DNA of 64,000 nucleotides, from the NCBI RefSeq assembly GCF_026619415.1, contig NZ_JAOVZR010000001.1, forward strand, positions 248,001 to 312,000. The letters are read 5' to 3'. A model generated the notes under the pieces. The model saw only the letters and a program-made list of their open reading frames with translations, had not been told where the DNA came from and did no database searches. Positions 8,496 to 17,659 of this stretch are shown here, piece after piece. The first letter of the stretch is position 1. Every line of letters begins with the position of its first letter. This DNA is from Hoeflea algicola. Its GTDB lineage: Bacteria; Pseudomonadota; Alphaproteobacteria; Rhizobiales; Rhizobiaceae. The position numbers were made by a program, and so were the translations under genes.

Positions 8496-9758
8496 ATGCG
8501 TCGAGTCGTCATCACCGGTACAGGCGTGGTTTCACCACTCGGCTGCGGTGCGGAAATCACATGGTCCCGTCTGATCAACAGTCAAAATGGTGCCTCGCGC
8601 ATCACCGGTTTCGATGTCAGTGACATCGCGGCCCAGATAGCTTGTTCCGTGCCCACCGATCCGTCGGTCGAGGGCGCCTTCAATCCGGATGACTGGATGG
8701 AGCCCAAGGAACAGCGCAAGATCGACAAGTTCATTCTTTTTGGCGTTGCCGCGGCCGAGATGGCGCTCAAGGATGCCGGCTGGAATCCGCAAACCCGTGA
8801 AGACCAGATCGCTACCGGTGTCATGATCGGCTCCGGTGTTGGCGGGCTGGAAGGCATAGTTGAGGCTGGCTACACGCTCCGCGACAAGGGTCCGCGCCGG
8901 GTCTCGCCGTTCTTCATTCCCGGTCGCTTGATCAATTTGGTTTCCGGCCATGTTTCGATCAGGCATGGCTTGCGCGGCCCCAATCATGCCGTGGTCACTG
9001 CCTGCTCCACCGGCGCCCATGCGATTGGCGACGCGTCCCGGCTCATCGCTCTGGGTGACGCCGACGTGATGGTTGCCGGCGGCGCCGAAGCCGCCATCTG
9101 CCGCATCGGCATTGCCGGTTTTGCCGCCTGCAAGGCACTTTCGACTTCGTTCAACGACACGCCCGAAAAGGCCTCGCGCCCCTACGACCGCGACCGCGAC
9201 GGCTTCGTCATGGGCGAGGGCGCTGCCATCATGGTGCTCGAGGAACTCGAACACGCCCTGGCCCGCGGCGCCAACATCCTCGCCGAGGTGGTCGGCTACG
9301 GCCTTTCTGGCGATGCCTATCACATTACCGCGCCGGCAGCCGACGGCGATGGCGCCTATCGCTGCATGCAGATGGCGATCAAGCGCGCCGGCCTTGATGT
9401 GTCCGACATCGACTACATCAACGCCCACGGCACCTCGACCATGGCCGACACGATTGAGCTGGGTGCAGTCGAGCGATTGCTCGGCGAGGCAGCCGGCACC
9501 GTGTCGATGTCATCGACCAAATCGGCGATTGGCCACCTGCTTGGCGCTGCCGGTGCAATGGAAGCGGTGTTTTCCGCCTTCGCCATTCGTGACAACATTG
9601 CCCCGCCGACCCTCAATCTGGACAATCCCGAGAAGGAAACCCGGATCGATCTGGTGCCGAAGGTGGCGCGCAAGCGGAATATCGACGTTGCCCTGTCCAA
9701 CTCCTTCGGTTTTGGTGGCACCAATGCATCACTTGTGCTCAAACGCTTTCAAGCGTGA
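8496..9758 (+). CDS. fabF: 3-oxoacyl-ACP synthase II FabF
   Basis: 420-aa condensing enzyme of fatty acid elongation (KAS II), decarboxylating malonyl-ACP and joining it to acyl-ACP. All three catalytic residues are visible: Cys in VTACSTGAHA, His in NAHGTSTMAD and His in SAIGHLLGAAG. The N-terminal VVITGTGVVSPLG and C-terminal NSFGFGGTNASL are also standard. It follows acpP directly and precedes mltG, the usual rhizobial order. Confidence 0.96.
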   Translation: MRRVVITGTGVVSPLGCGAEITWSRLINSQNGASRITGFDVSDIAAQIACSVPTDPSVEGAFNPDDWMEPKEQRKIDKFILFGVAAAEMALKDAGWNPQTREDQIATGVMIGSGVGGLEGIVEAGYTLRDKGPRRVSPFFIPGRLINLVSGHVSIRHGLRGPNHAVVTACSTGAHAIGDASRLIALGDADVMVAGGAEAAICRIGIAGFAACKALSTSFNDTPEKASRPYDRDRDGFVMGEGAAIMVLEELEHALARGANILAEVVGYGLSGDAYHITAPAADGDGAYRCMQMAIKRAGLDVSDIDYINAHGTSTMADTIELGAVERLLGEAAGTVSMSSTKSAIGHLLGAAGAMEAVFSAFAIRDNIAPPTLNLDNPEKETRIDLVPKVARKRNIDVALSNSFGFGGTNASLVLKRFQA

Positions 9759-9858
9759 TGGCTGAGTGCCGGGGTCAGGCGAAGTTATGCGAACCAGCAT
9801 TTTGCCACATTGAGCGGCAACAAGTCAGCCGATTCCAATTCCTGCGGAGGGTGCTCCC

Positions 9859-11058
9859 GTGAACGACCCCAAAGACCAGAATCGTAGCGTGTTTGGCCGT
9901 GCTGGTGATCGCGCTTCCACACCCTCTGGGCCGATCGTGCCGGTGTCGCCGTCGCAGGCGCTGAAGCCGGAACAGGCGCCGCAGCCGCCCAAGCGCTCGC
10001 GCCGCGCCCGCAACCAGATTGTGGTTTTCCTCAATTTCATCCTGTCGCTGATCATCTTTGTCGCCATCATCGGCATCGGCGTGTTCTGGTATGGTCACAG
10101 CGAATTCGAAGCCAATGGTCCGCTCGACCAAACCACAGATTACATGGTGCGTGACGGCGCCGGTCTTAATCAGATCGCAGCCGGGCTTGAACGTCAGGGC
10201 ATCATCACCAATCAGCGTATCTTCTCGCTGGGCGCCAAGGGCGTGCTCGGCGATGACACGCTCAAGGCCGGCGAATACGAAATCAAGGCTGGCGCATCGA
10301 TGCGCGAGATTGTTGAACTGATGCAATCCGGCAAGTCGATCCTGCACACCTTCACCGTGCCCGAAGGCCAGACTGTGCAGCAGGTTTTCGACCGGCTGCG
10401 TGAAGCGACCGTGCTTGTTGGCGACCTGCCGGAGGAAATGCCGGCCGAGGGCGCGCTGCTGCCCGAGACCTACAAGTTCTCCCGTGGCACAACGCGTGCC
10501 GAAATCATCGATCAGATGGCCAAGGCCCAGACCCGTGCGCTCGAGCAGATCTGGGAACGGCGGGCACCGGGGCTTCCGCTCGAAACCCGGGAAGAACTGG
10601 TGATCCTGGCATCGATTGTCGAGAAGGAAACCGCGCGCGCCGATGAGCGACCGCGGGTTGCAGGCGTGTTCATCAACCGGCTTGAGCGCGGCATTCGACT
10701 GCAGTCGGACCCGACCATCATTTATGGCCTGTTCGGCGGTGCCGGAAAGCCATCAGATCGGCCGATCTACAAGTCCGACATCGAAAAGCCGACGCCCTAC
10801 AACACCTATGTGATCGATGCGCTACCGCCGACGCCGATCGCCAATCCGGGTCGCGAAGCGATGGAGGCTGTGGCCAACCCGTCGCGCACCAAGGACCTTT
10901 ACTTCGTGGCTGACGGCACTGGCGGCCATGCCTTTGCCGAAACGCTCGACGAACACAATACCAATGTCGCGCGCTGGCGCAGGCTCGAGGCCGAACGCCA
11001 GAAGGCGCTTGCGGCCGAGAAGGCCGCGGCGGACGCAGAAAAGCCGGAAGGCAATTGA
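9859..11058 (+). CDS. mltG: Endolytic transglycosylase MltG
   Basis: 399-aa bitopic inner-membrane enzyme (YceG family) thought to cut nascent peptidoglycan strands and so end glycan polymerisation. Seen: a Pro-rich cytoplasmic tail of about 55 residues, one membrane segment near 56-78, a LysM-like region, and the catalytic segment ILASIVEKETARADER containing the essential Glu, followed by INRLERGIRLQSDPTIIYG. The GTG start at 9859 is supported by GGAGG 8 nt upstream. It lies in the usual fabF-mltG-yicC order. A charged Ala/Lys/Glu tail ends the protein. Confidence 0.93.
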   Translation: MNDPKDQNRSVFGRAGDRASTPSGPIVPVSPSQALKPEQAPQPPKRSRRARNQIVVFLNFILSLIIFVAIIGIGVFWYGHSEFEANGPLDQTTDYMVRDGAGLNQIAAGLERQGIITNQRIFSLGAKGVLGDDTLKAGEYEIKAGASMREIVELMQSGKSILHTFTVPEGQTVQQVFDRLREATVLVGDLPEEMPAEGALLPETYKFSRGTTRAEIIDQMAKAQTRALEQIWERRAPGLPLETREELVILASIVEKETARADERPRVAGVFINRLERGIRLQSDPTIIYGLFGGAGKPSDRPIYKSDIEKPTPYNTYVIDALPPTPIANPGREAMEAVANPSRTKDLYFVADGTGGHAFAETLDEHNTNVARWRRLEAERQKALAAEKAAADAEKPEGN

Positions 11059-11110
11059 TCTGACGGCACCGGCAACTATGCTGACGTCAATGGGCAAGCA
11101 AGGGGACGAC

Positions 11111-11998
11111 ATGGCGATCCAGTCAATGACGGGCTTCGCACGCCATGAGGGAGAGGCCGAAGGCTGCCGTTTTGTCTGGGAGCTTCGTTCTGTCAATGGC
11201 AAGGGGCTTGATATCCGGCTGCGATTGCCGACAGGTTTTGAAGCGCTGGAACAGCCAGTGCGCAAGGCAGCCGCTGGCGTGCTCGCACGCGGCAATGTGC
11301 AGGTCGTACTCTCGGTCAACGCCACCACCGCGACCACCGAGGCTGTGGTCAATGAAGCAGCGCTGGAAGCGGTTATCGCGCTGGTTGAACGGCTGAGTGA
11401 CCGGATTGATGCGCGCAAGCCGGCGCTCGACGGCATTCTTAATATCCGCGGCGTGCTCGAATTTCGCGATCCCGAACTTTCCGACGCTGACCGCGCCGCT
11501 CGCGACCAGGCGGTGCTGGCGGGCTTCAGGACGGCGCTGGAGGAACTGGTTTCGGTACGTCTGAGCGAGGGTGCGGCACTGGCCCGGGTTCTGGGCGATC
11601 AGGTCGACCGTATTGAGGCGCTGGCGCTGGCAGTCGAAACCGATCCGTCGCGCTCACCCGAAGTGATCCGAGCCCGGCTTGCTGACCAGATTACCGCGCT
11701 GATGGATACCGGTGCCGGACTGGACCGCGATCGGTTGCATATGGAGGCGGCGCTGATTGCCACCAAGGCGGATCTGCGCGAGGAAATCGACCGGCTCAAG
11801 GCTCATGTCGAGGCGGCCAGGGCGCTGCTTGCAACCAGTGGTGGCGCAGGCCGACGACTGGACTTCTTGGCCCAGGAATTCAATCGGGAAACCAACACCA
11901 TATGCTCGAAATCGAATGCGGCTTCGGTCACGGCCATGGGGCTTGATTTGAAGGTGCTGATCGATCAGTTTCGCGAACAAGTACAGAATCTGGAGTAG
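11111..11998 (+). CDS. yicC: YicC/YloC-family endoribonuclease
   Basis: 295-aa cytosolic protein starting [12 protein letters not shown], the invariant YicC N-terminus, with [18 protein letters not shown] following and the C-terminal DUF1732 region [18 protein letters not shown]. YicC proteins are endoribonucleases implicated in small-RNA decay. The ATG at 11111 has AGGGGACGAC before it. It follows mltG by 52 bases and ends two bases before gmk, whose ribosome binding site lies in its last codons, so the two are probably translationally linked. Confidence 0.92.
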   Translation: MAIQSMTGFARHEGEAEGCRFVWELRSVNGKGLDIRLRLPTGFEALEQPVRKAAAGVLARGNVQVVLSVNATTATTEAVVNEAALEAVIALVERLSDRIDARKPALDGILNIRGVLEFRDPELSDADRAARDQAVLAGFRTALEELVSVRLSEGAALARVLGDQVDRIEALALAVETDPSRSPEVIRARLADQITALMDTGAGLDRDRLHMEAALIATKADLREEIDRLKAHVEAARALLATSGGAGRRLDFLAQEFNRETNTICSKSNAASVTAMGLDLKVLIDQFREQVQNLE

Positions 11999-12000
11999 CG

Positions 12001-12657
12001 ATGAACCTGCCTCCCGCCGACCTTCCCTCTAGCCGTCTCAAGCGACGCGGGCTGATGCTGGTTATTTCGTCGCCATCGGGTGCCGGCAAATCGACGATCG
12101 CGCGCAATCTGCTCGAAAATGACAACGGCCTGAGCCTGTCGGTGAGCGTTACCACGCGGCCGCGCCGTGGCAGTGAAATCGAGGGTGTGCATTATCATTT
12201 CAAGTCGCAGCGCGAGTTCGATGGCATGCGCGATTCGGAAGCTCTGCTCGAATGGGCGGAGGTGCATGGCAATTGTTACGGCACGCCGCGCGAATCCGCT
12301 GAAGTTGCCATGGCCGAAGGCCGCGACATGCTGTTCGACATTGACTGGCAGGGCGCCCAGCAATTGCAGGAAAAAATGAGCGCCGATGTGGTCTCGATCT
12401 TCATCCTGCCGCCGTCGATGGAAGAACTGCGCGCCCGGCTGCAACGTCGCGCCGAAGACGCCGACGATGTGATCGAGCGCCGGCTTGCCAATGCCCGGTC
12501 GGAAATCGAGCATTGGCGCGAATATGATTATGTCGTCATCAATGACGACCTCGACCGGGCCTATTCCGCCGTGCGCTCGATCGTCCAGGCCGAGCGCCTG
12601 CGCCGCGACCGCCGCCCCGGCCTGTTCGACTTCGTCGCCGGCCTGCTCGGCGAATAA
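12001..12657 (+). CDS. gmk: Guanylate kinase
   Basis: 218-aa enzyme that phosphorylates GMP to GDP with ATP. Seen: the P-loop [12 protein letters not shown] near residue 22, the GMP-binding [18 protein letters not shown] segment, and [10 protein letters not shown]. Length is normal. GGAG lies 8 nt before the ATG, inside the end of yicC. Last gene of the fab-mltG-yicC-gmk run; the minus-strand E1 gene converges on it. Confidence 0.96.
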   Translation: MNLPPADLPSSRLKRRGLMLVISSPSGAGKSTIARNLLENDNGLSLSVSVTTRPRRGSEIEGVHYHFKSQREFDGMRDSEALLEWAEVHGNCYGTPRESAEVAMAEGRDMLFDIDWQGAQQLQEKMSADVVSIFILPPSMEELRARLQRRAEDADDVIERRLANARSEIEHWREYDYVVINDDLDRAYSAVRSIVQAERLRRDRRPGLFDFVAGLLGE

Positions 12658-12678
12658 TTACCTTCGCTCCGGCTGTGA

Positions 12679-12719
12679 GAAAAGCCACGGTGGTCTGCAT
12701 GTGTGCAAACACCGTGGCC
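12679..12719 (-). terminator. Terminator of the E1 gene, in the convergent gap
   Basis: A 9-bp inverted repeat GCCACGGTG (12684-12692) / CACCGTGGC (12710-12718). On the minus strand the stem is followed by TTTTCTC, so it would mainly stop transcripts of the E1 gene; on the plus strand there is no T run for gmk. Confidence 0.55.
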
Positions 12720-12738
12720 ATATCGCTTGAACGCGGTC

Positions 12739-15117
12739 CTATGCGCCGATCAACCTCGGCATTGCCCGTCTGCCGTCGGTCAACCCGATGGCCGCTTGCG
12801 CGATCGCCTCTGCATTGATGCCGAAATGGGCGTAGAGATCGCCAATCGTGCCGGTCTGGCCGAAATGCTCCACACCCAGCGGAATTGTCTGGTGACCCTG
12901 CACCGATCCGATCCAGCCGAGCGTTGCCGGATGGCCGTCGATCACCGTGACAAAGCGGCAATGCCCTGGCAGGTCGCGGGTCAGCGTTTCGATATGGCTT
13001 TCGGCAGCCGTATTGCCACGCGCACGCGCCCTTTGCGCCGCCGTCCAGCCGGCATTGAGGCGGTCGGCCGAGGTTACCGCCAGCACGCCGACGTCGCGCC
13101 GTGTTTCGGCGATGCGGCCGGCAGCGCGGATTGCTTCCGCCGCCACTGCGCCCTGGTAGGCCACCACGACCTCGCAATTCGGCCCCGGCTTGCGCAGCCA
13201 GTAGGCGCCGTCGATGGCGCCCTGGCGAAAATCTTCGTCGGCGCGCGTGCCGGGCTGTTCAAGCGGGCTGGTGGTCAGCCTGAGATAGACCGAACCGCCG
13301 GTCTCGTCGCGCAGCCAGGTGCGTTCGTCGGGATCGCCCTCGCCATCCTTCTGCATGTAGTCGAATGCCCATTTCATGATCACCGCCAGTTCGTCAGCAA
13401 AGGCCGGCTCAAACGCGGCCAGCCCGTCCTGGCTCATGCCGATCAACGGAGAGCCGATCGACTGGTGCGCGCCGCCTTCCGGCGCCAGCGTCACACCCGA
13501 AGGGGTGCCGACGATCATGAAGCGTGAGTCCTGGTAGCAGGCGTAGTTGAGTGCATCGAGCCCGCGGGCGACGAACGGGTCATAGACAGTGCCGATCGGG
13601 ATCAGCCGCTTGCCAAACAGCGAATGCGACAGACCCGCAGCACCGAGCAGCAGGAACAGGTTCATCTCGGCAATGCCGAGTTCGATGTGCTGGCCGTCGG
13701 GCGTGAACTCCCATTTCGCTGTCGAGGGAATGTTGTGGGTCTTGAATGTGTCCTCGCGAACCGCGCGCGCAAACAGCTTGCGCCGGTTGACCCAGGGCCC
13801 GAGATTGGTGGTGCCGGTCACATCCGGCGAGGTGGTGACAATGCGCGACGCCAGTTCGCTGTCGGTCTTCGATAGATCATCGAGGATCTTGCCGAACGCC
13901 ATCTGCGTTGAGATCTCACGATCACTGGCAATCTCGATTTCGGGCGTGGCAATCACCTCGGCCGAATAGCGTCGCCGACCCTTGGCAAAGAACGGCGTGC
14001 GGTCGAGAAATGCCTGCAGGGCGTCGGGATCCTCGACGGTGGCGAACTTTTCCCATTCCTGGCCCTCGGGAACGCCCATGTGGCGTTGCCAGGTGGCCAT
14101 CTGGGTCTTGTTCATCAGCCCGCCATGATTGTCCTTGTGCCCGGCGATCGGCGTGCCCCAGCCCTTGATGGTGTAGGCCAGGAAGCAGACCGGCCGGTCA
14201 TGGTCGATCGAGGCAAACACATCGGCCATGGTGGTCACGCAATTGCCGCCAAGATTTTCCATCAGCGCAGCCAGTTCCTGGTCGGAGCGGGCGTCTATCA
14301 GAGCGGTGACGTCACCCTGGTCGCCGAGATCGTCCATCAGGTGCTTGCGCCACACCGAGCCACCCATGAAGGTCAGCGCCGAATAGAGCTGATTGGGACA
14401 ATCGTCGATCCATTGCTTGAGCTTGTCTCCGCCCTTTTCGGCAAAAGCTGCACGCTGAAGATGGCCGTATTTGACCCGCACCACGTCCCAGCCAAAGGCT
14501 TCAAAGATCTTTTCGACGCGGCGGAACAGGCCTTCATGGACAATGCCGTCGAGCGATTGGCGGTTGTAGTCGATGACCCACCAGGTGTTGCGCAGATCGT
14601 TCTTCCAGCCCTCCTGCAGGCATTCATAGATGTTGCCTTCATCCAGTTCCGCATCGCCCACCAGCGCCACCATGCGGCCCAACGGAAGATCGCTGCCCCA
14701 CTCCTTGGCGGTGATGTAATCCTGCACGATCGAGGCAAACGAGGTGATGGCCACGCCGAGGCCGACCGATCCGGTGGAAAAATCCACATCGTCGATGTCC
14801 TTGGTCCGTGACGGATAGGACTGCACCCCACCAAGCCCTCGGAAGTTTTCCATTTTCTCGCGGGTCTGGTTGCCCATCAGATACTGGATGGCATGAAATA
14901 TAGGCGAGGCGTGCGGTTTCACCGCCACCCGGTCCTCGGGCTTCAGCGCCGAAAAATAGAGCGCGGTCATGATCGACACCATCGAGGCCGATGAGGCCTG
15001 GTGGCCACCGACCTTGATACCGTCCGCCTTCTCGCGAATGTGGTTGGCGTTGTGAATCATCCAGTGCGACAGCCACAGCAGCCGCTGTTCGATGGTCTTG
15101 AGATGCGCATTGCTCAT
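12739..15117 (-). CDS. AceE-type 2-oxoacid dehydrogenase E1 (MdeB-like, probable 2-oxobutyrate dehydrogenase E1)
   Basis: 792-aa thiamine diphosphate enzyme of the homodimeric AceE/transketolase type. Seen: HQASSASMVSIMTALYF near the N-terminus, the ThDP/Mg site GDAELDEGNIYE ending in DYNRQSLDG, GGSVWRKHLM, and a transketolase-like pyrimidine and C-terminal domain. About 95 residues shorter than E. coli AceE. Adjacent genes encode methionine gamma-lyase and Lrp regulators, the arrangement of P. putida mdeA-mdeB-mdeR, where MdeB oxidises 2-oxobutyrate; that substrate is therefore more likely than pyruvate, by inference. No E2 or E3 gene is in the window. Its ATG overlaps the stop of the upstream dehydratase remnant (ATGA). 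Confidence 0.8.
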   Translation of the reverse strand: MSNAHLKTIEQRLLWLSHWMIHNANHIREKADGIKVGGHQASSASMVSIMTALYFSALKPEDRVAVKPHASPIFHAIQYLMGNQTREKMENFRGLGGVQSYPSRTKDIDDVDFSTGSVGLGVAITSFASIVQDYITAKEWGSDLPLGRMVALVGDAELDEGNIYECLQEGWKNDLRNTWWVIDYNRQSLDGIVHEGLFRRVEKIFEAFGWDVVRVKYGHLQRAAFAEKGGDKLKQWIDDCPNQLYSALTFMGGSVWRKHLMDDLGDQGDVTALIDARSDQELAALMENLGGNCVTTMADVFASIDHDRPVCFLAYTIKGWGTPIAGHKDNHGGLMNKTQMATWQRHMGVPEGQEWEKFATVEDPDALQAFLDRTPFFAKGRRRYSAEVIATPEIEIASDREISTQMAFGKILDDLSKTDSELASRIVTTSPDVTGTTNLGPWVNRRKLFARAVREDTFKTHNIPSTAKWEFTPDGQHIELGIAEMNLFLLLGAAGLSHSLFGKRLIPIGTVYDPFVARGLDALNYACYQDSRFMIVGTPSGVTLAPEGGAHQSIGSPLIGMSQDGLAAFEPAFADELAVIMKWAFDYMQKDGEGDPDERTWLRDETGGSVYLRLTTSPLEQPGTRADEDFRQGAIDGAYWLRKPGPNCEVVVAYQGAVAAEAIRAAGRIAETRRDVGVLAVTSADRLNAGWTAAQRARARGNTAAESHIETLTRDLPGHCRFVTVIDGHPATLGWIGSVQGHQTIPLGVEHFGQTGTIGDLYAHFGINAEAIAQAAIGLTDGRRAMPRLIGA

Positions 15118-15296
15118 AATTGGGGGATCCCGCCCTGCATGATTGTGGTGAACTGATCGGTGTCGATATTGCCGCCGGACAGGATCACGCCGACGCGTTT
15201 TCCCGCAGTCAAAGATGCTGCTCGCACCAGCGTCGCGGCCTGTTCGATCTCGGAAATGGAAAACATCTTTGGTTCCTGCGTTTGGTTTGGAGACAT
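15114..15296 (-). pseudogene. Internally deleted threonine/serine dehydratase remnant, still coupled to the E1 gene
   Basis: An open frame of 60 codons (ATG 15296, or 50 codons from ATG 15266). Its start, MFSISEIEQAATLVRA, looks like the N-terminus of PLP-dependent threonine dehydratases. Its end, GKRVGVILSGGNIDTDQF, is their C-terminal phosphate-cradle strand. The roughly 270 residues between, including the PLP lysine, are missing, with the frame kept. The stop overlaps the E1 start by 4 bp. An intact gene would have produced 2-oxobutyrate from threonine, the substrate proposed for the E1. The short peptide may still be translated to support coupling. Confidence 0.65.
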
Positions 15297-15396
15297 TACT
15301 CTGTACCAACGAGTGGTTTCGTGCAAAAAAACCTGCAAATTTGAGTAATTTCGCGGACAAATCTCGCAGATCAACTAATCGGTGGTGGAAGTAGCT

Positions 15397-15849
15397 ATGC
15401 ATGACAAGGATATCGCGATCCTTCGCCAACTCGCCGCTAACGGCCGGATATCGCTCAATGATCTCGGTGATGCGGTAGGGTTGAGCCCGACTCCGACTGC
15501 ACGTCGCGTGAAGCAGCTCGAAGCTGCCGGTGTTATCACCGGCTACTATGCCAGCCTTGACGAGACCGCGCTTGGTTTTCCTGTTTCCGTGTTTGTCTCG
15601 GTCCGGCTCGACAAGCAGATCGACGAGGCGCTTGCGCTGTTCGAGGAGGCCGTGGCGCGGTTGCCAGAGGTGGTTGATTGCTGGCTGATGACCGGCAACC
15701 GCGATTACCTGATGCGCGTTGCGACCCGCGACCTGGCCGATTTCGAGAGGTTCCTGACCCACCGACTGACCAAGATCAGGGGCGTGGCGTCGATTGAATC
15801 CTCGATCCCGCTGCGCCGGGTCAAGGCGACACCGGCGCGGATTCCGTGA
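15397..15849 (+). CDS. Lrp/AsnC-family regulator (first copy)
   Basis: About 150 aa: an N-terminal winged helix-turn-helix (DIAILRQLAANGRISLNDLGDAVGLS, too standard to mistake) followed by the RAM ligand-binding domain (VVDCWLMTGNRDYLMRVATR). The ATG at 15397 has GGAAG about 6 nt upstream; a GTG at 15382 is possible. Divergent from the dehydratase remnant/E1 gene, so it probably regulates them in response to an amino acid such as threonine or methionine. It converges on the methionine gamma-lyase gene. Confidence 0.9.
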   Translation: MHDKDIAILRQLAANGRISLNDLGDAVGLSPTPTARRVKQLEAAGVITGYYASLDETALGFPVSVFVSVRLDKQIDEALALFEEAVARLPEVVDCWLMTGNRDYLMRVATRDLADFERFLTHRLTKIRGVASIESSIPLRRVKATPARIP

Positions 15850-15882
15850 GCCGGCGCCGTTCCGGTTCATGGCTGGAAACCG

Positions 15883-17088
15883 CTAGGCGACGGCGCGGAT
15901 CGGGTCCGCGGTCAGCGCCTGGTGCAGATCGGCAATGATGTCGTCGATATCTTCCAGGCCGACCGAAAGCCGGATCAGCCCGTCGGAAATGCCGTATTCG
16001 GCGCGCTCTTCAGGGTTGTAGGTCGAATGCGTCATGCTCGCCGGGTATTGGATCAGCGATTCCGCATCGCCGAGTGACACCGCGCGGCCAATCATCGACA
16101 ACCGGTTCATCAACTGCCGTCCGGCGTCGATCCCGCCATCGAGTTCAAAGGCGATCATGCCGCCGAACCCCGGCATCTGCCGCTTTGCCAGATCATGCTG
16201 GGCAAAACTTGCGAGGCCGGGATAGTAGACCTTTGTTACGCCCGGGCTGGCTTCAAGCATCTCGGCCACCTGTCGCGCATTGGCGCAATGACGGTCCATC
16301 CTGAGCGCCAGTGTCTTCAAGCCGCGCAACACCAGCATGGCGTTGAACGGGGCCATCACCGCGCCGGTCATGTCTTTCATGCCGAACAGACGGATGGCGG
16401 CCACCTGTTCGGCCGTGCCCACCAGCAGTCCGGCCACCACATCGCCATGGCCGCCGAGATATTTGGTGGCCGAATGCACGACGATATCAGCGCCCAGTTC
16501 AACCGGCCGGGTGAGGTACGGCGTGGCATAGGTGTTGTCGACGACCACCGTAGCGCCGCCCTGGTGGGCGATCTCCGAGATGGCCGCAATGTCGACCAGC
16601 CGCATGTTCGGGTTGGCCGGGGTTTCGAAATAAACCACCTTCGTGCTCTCCGACATCGCCGCTGTCAGCTTGTCGGGGTCGGTCATGTCGACATGGGTGA
16701 CTTTGATGCCGAACTTGGCCAGCCCGTGACGCATGAAGGCAAACGTGCAGCCATAGAGCGTCTTGTCGACGATGATCTCGTCACCCGGCGCCAGCAGCGT
16801 CCACAACGCCGCGGTGATCGCGCCCATGCCGGACGCCAGCGCCAGTCCTGCTTCTGCACCTTCGAGCACGGCGATACGGCGCTCCAGAAGGTCGAGTGTC
16901 GGGTTGGAAATGCGCGAATAGACATGGCCGGGCCGTTCGCCGGCAAACATCTCGCCGCCGGCTTCGGCGCTCTCAAAAGCGAAGGTCGAGGTCAGATGCA
17001 GAGGCGGCGTCAATGCGCCCTCATTGTCGAGCGGATTGTAACCATGATGGATGGCGCGGGTGGAGAAGCTCTTGCTGGTCGTGCTCAT
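15883..17088 (-). CDS. megL: Methionine gamma-lyase
   Basis: 401-aa PLP enzyme of the Cys/Met metabolism family that splits L-methionine into methanethiol, ammonia and 2-oxobutyrate. Seen: the PLP Lys in HSATKYLGGHGD (about residue 209), YSRISNPT, and the segment KTLYGCTFAFMRHGL. The Cys at about 114 is the residue typical of true methionine gamma-lyases rather than cystathionine enzymes. The ATG at 17088 has AGGAAC upstream. Divergent from the second Lrp gene over a palindromic operator, and next to an MdeB-like E1. Confidence 0.9.
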   Translation of the reverse strand: MSTTSKSFSTRAIHHGYNPLDNEGALTPPLHLTSTFAFESAEAGGEMFAGERPGHVYSRISNPTLDLLERRIAVLEGAEAGLALASGMGAITAALWTLLAPGDEIIVDKTLYGCTFAFMRHGLAKFGIKVTHVDMTDPDKLTAAMSESTKVVYFETPANPNMRLVDIAAISEIAHQGGATVVVDNTYATPYLTRPVELGADIVVHSATKYLGGHGDVVAGLLVGTAEQVAAIRLFGMKDMTGAVMAPFNAMLVLRGLKTLALRMDRHCANARQVAEMLEASPGVTKVYYPGLASFAQHDLAKRQMPGFGGMIAFELDGGIDAGRQLMNRLSMIGRAVSLGDAESLIQYPASMTHSTYNPEERAEYGISDGLIRLSVGLEDIDDIIADLHQALTADPIRAVA

Positions 17089-17151
17089 GACAATGTTCCT
17101 TGCTGGTTTGGACAATATTGCCCTATCGCAAGCGGTATTTGATTGATATTT

Positions 17152-17179
17152 ATGCCACCAAAGATACATCTAGTGGCAT
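17152..17179. promoter_or_regulatory. Candidate Lrp-type operator between megL and its regulator
   Basis: Perfect 7-bp inverted repeat ATGCCAC (17152-17158) / GTGGCAT (17173-17179) around a 14-nt AT-rich centre. It lies 64 bases from the megL start and 22 from the regulator start, so one site could govern both genes. A further partial half-site AATGCCA follows at 17181. Confidence 0.55.
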
Positions 17180-17200
17180 TAAATGCCAAGGAACAGCGAT

Positions 17201-17659
17201 ATGGACAGCAAGGATCGTCAGATCATCCGGGCCCTGCAGAAGAATGGCCGGATCACCAATCAGGATCTGGCTGCGGAGGTCAATCTGTCGCCGTCGCCCT
17301 GTCTGCGTCGGTTGCGTATTCTCGAAGACAGCGGAGTCATTCTCGGTTACAGCGTCGATGTCGACGCCAAGGCCTACGGCTTGCCGATGACTGTGTTCAT
17401 TCGTATCCGCCTCGAGCGCCACACCGGAGACCACATCAAGGCGTTCGAAGACCGGATCAGGGGCCTCGACGAGGTGCTGGAATGCCATTTGATGACCGGT
17501 CCGGCGGACTATCAGCTGCGCGTGGTGGTGGCCGGGCTCGACCATTACGAAGATTTTATCCGCAACCGCATTCACGCCATCGGCGGCATCGCCTCGATCG
17601 ACACCAGCATCGTTTACGGCACAGTGAAGAAAACCGCCGTTTTCCCGGCGTTAGTCTGA
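17201..17659 (+). CDS. Lrp/AsnC-family regulator (second copy, MdeR-like)
   Basis: 152 aa with a winged helix-turn-helix (KDRQIIRALQKNGRITNQ, then LSPSPCLRRLRILEDSG) and a RAM effector domain (VLECHLMTGPADYQLRVVV). The ATG at 17201 has AAGGAA 7 nt upstream. Divergent from megL with a shared palindrome; in P. putida an Lrp-like MdeR activates the methionine gamma-lyase operon, and the same role is inferred here. It differs clearly from the copy at 15397. Confidence 0.9.
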   Translation: MDSKDRQIIRALQKNGRITNQDLAAEVNLSPSPCLRRLRILEDSGVILGYSVDVDAKAYGLPMTVFIRIRLERHTGDHIKAFEDRIRGLDEVLECHLMTGPADYQLRVVVAGLDHYEDFIRNRIHAIGGIASIDTSIVYGTVKKTAVFPALV

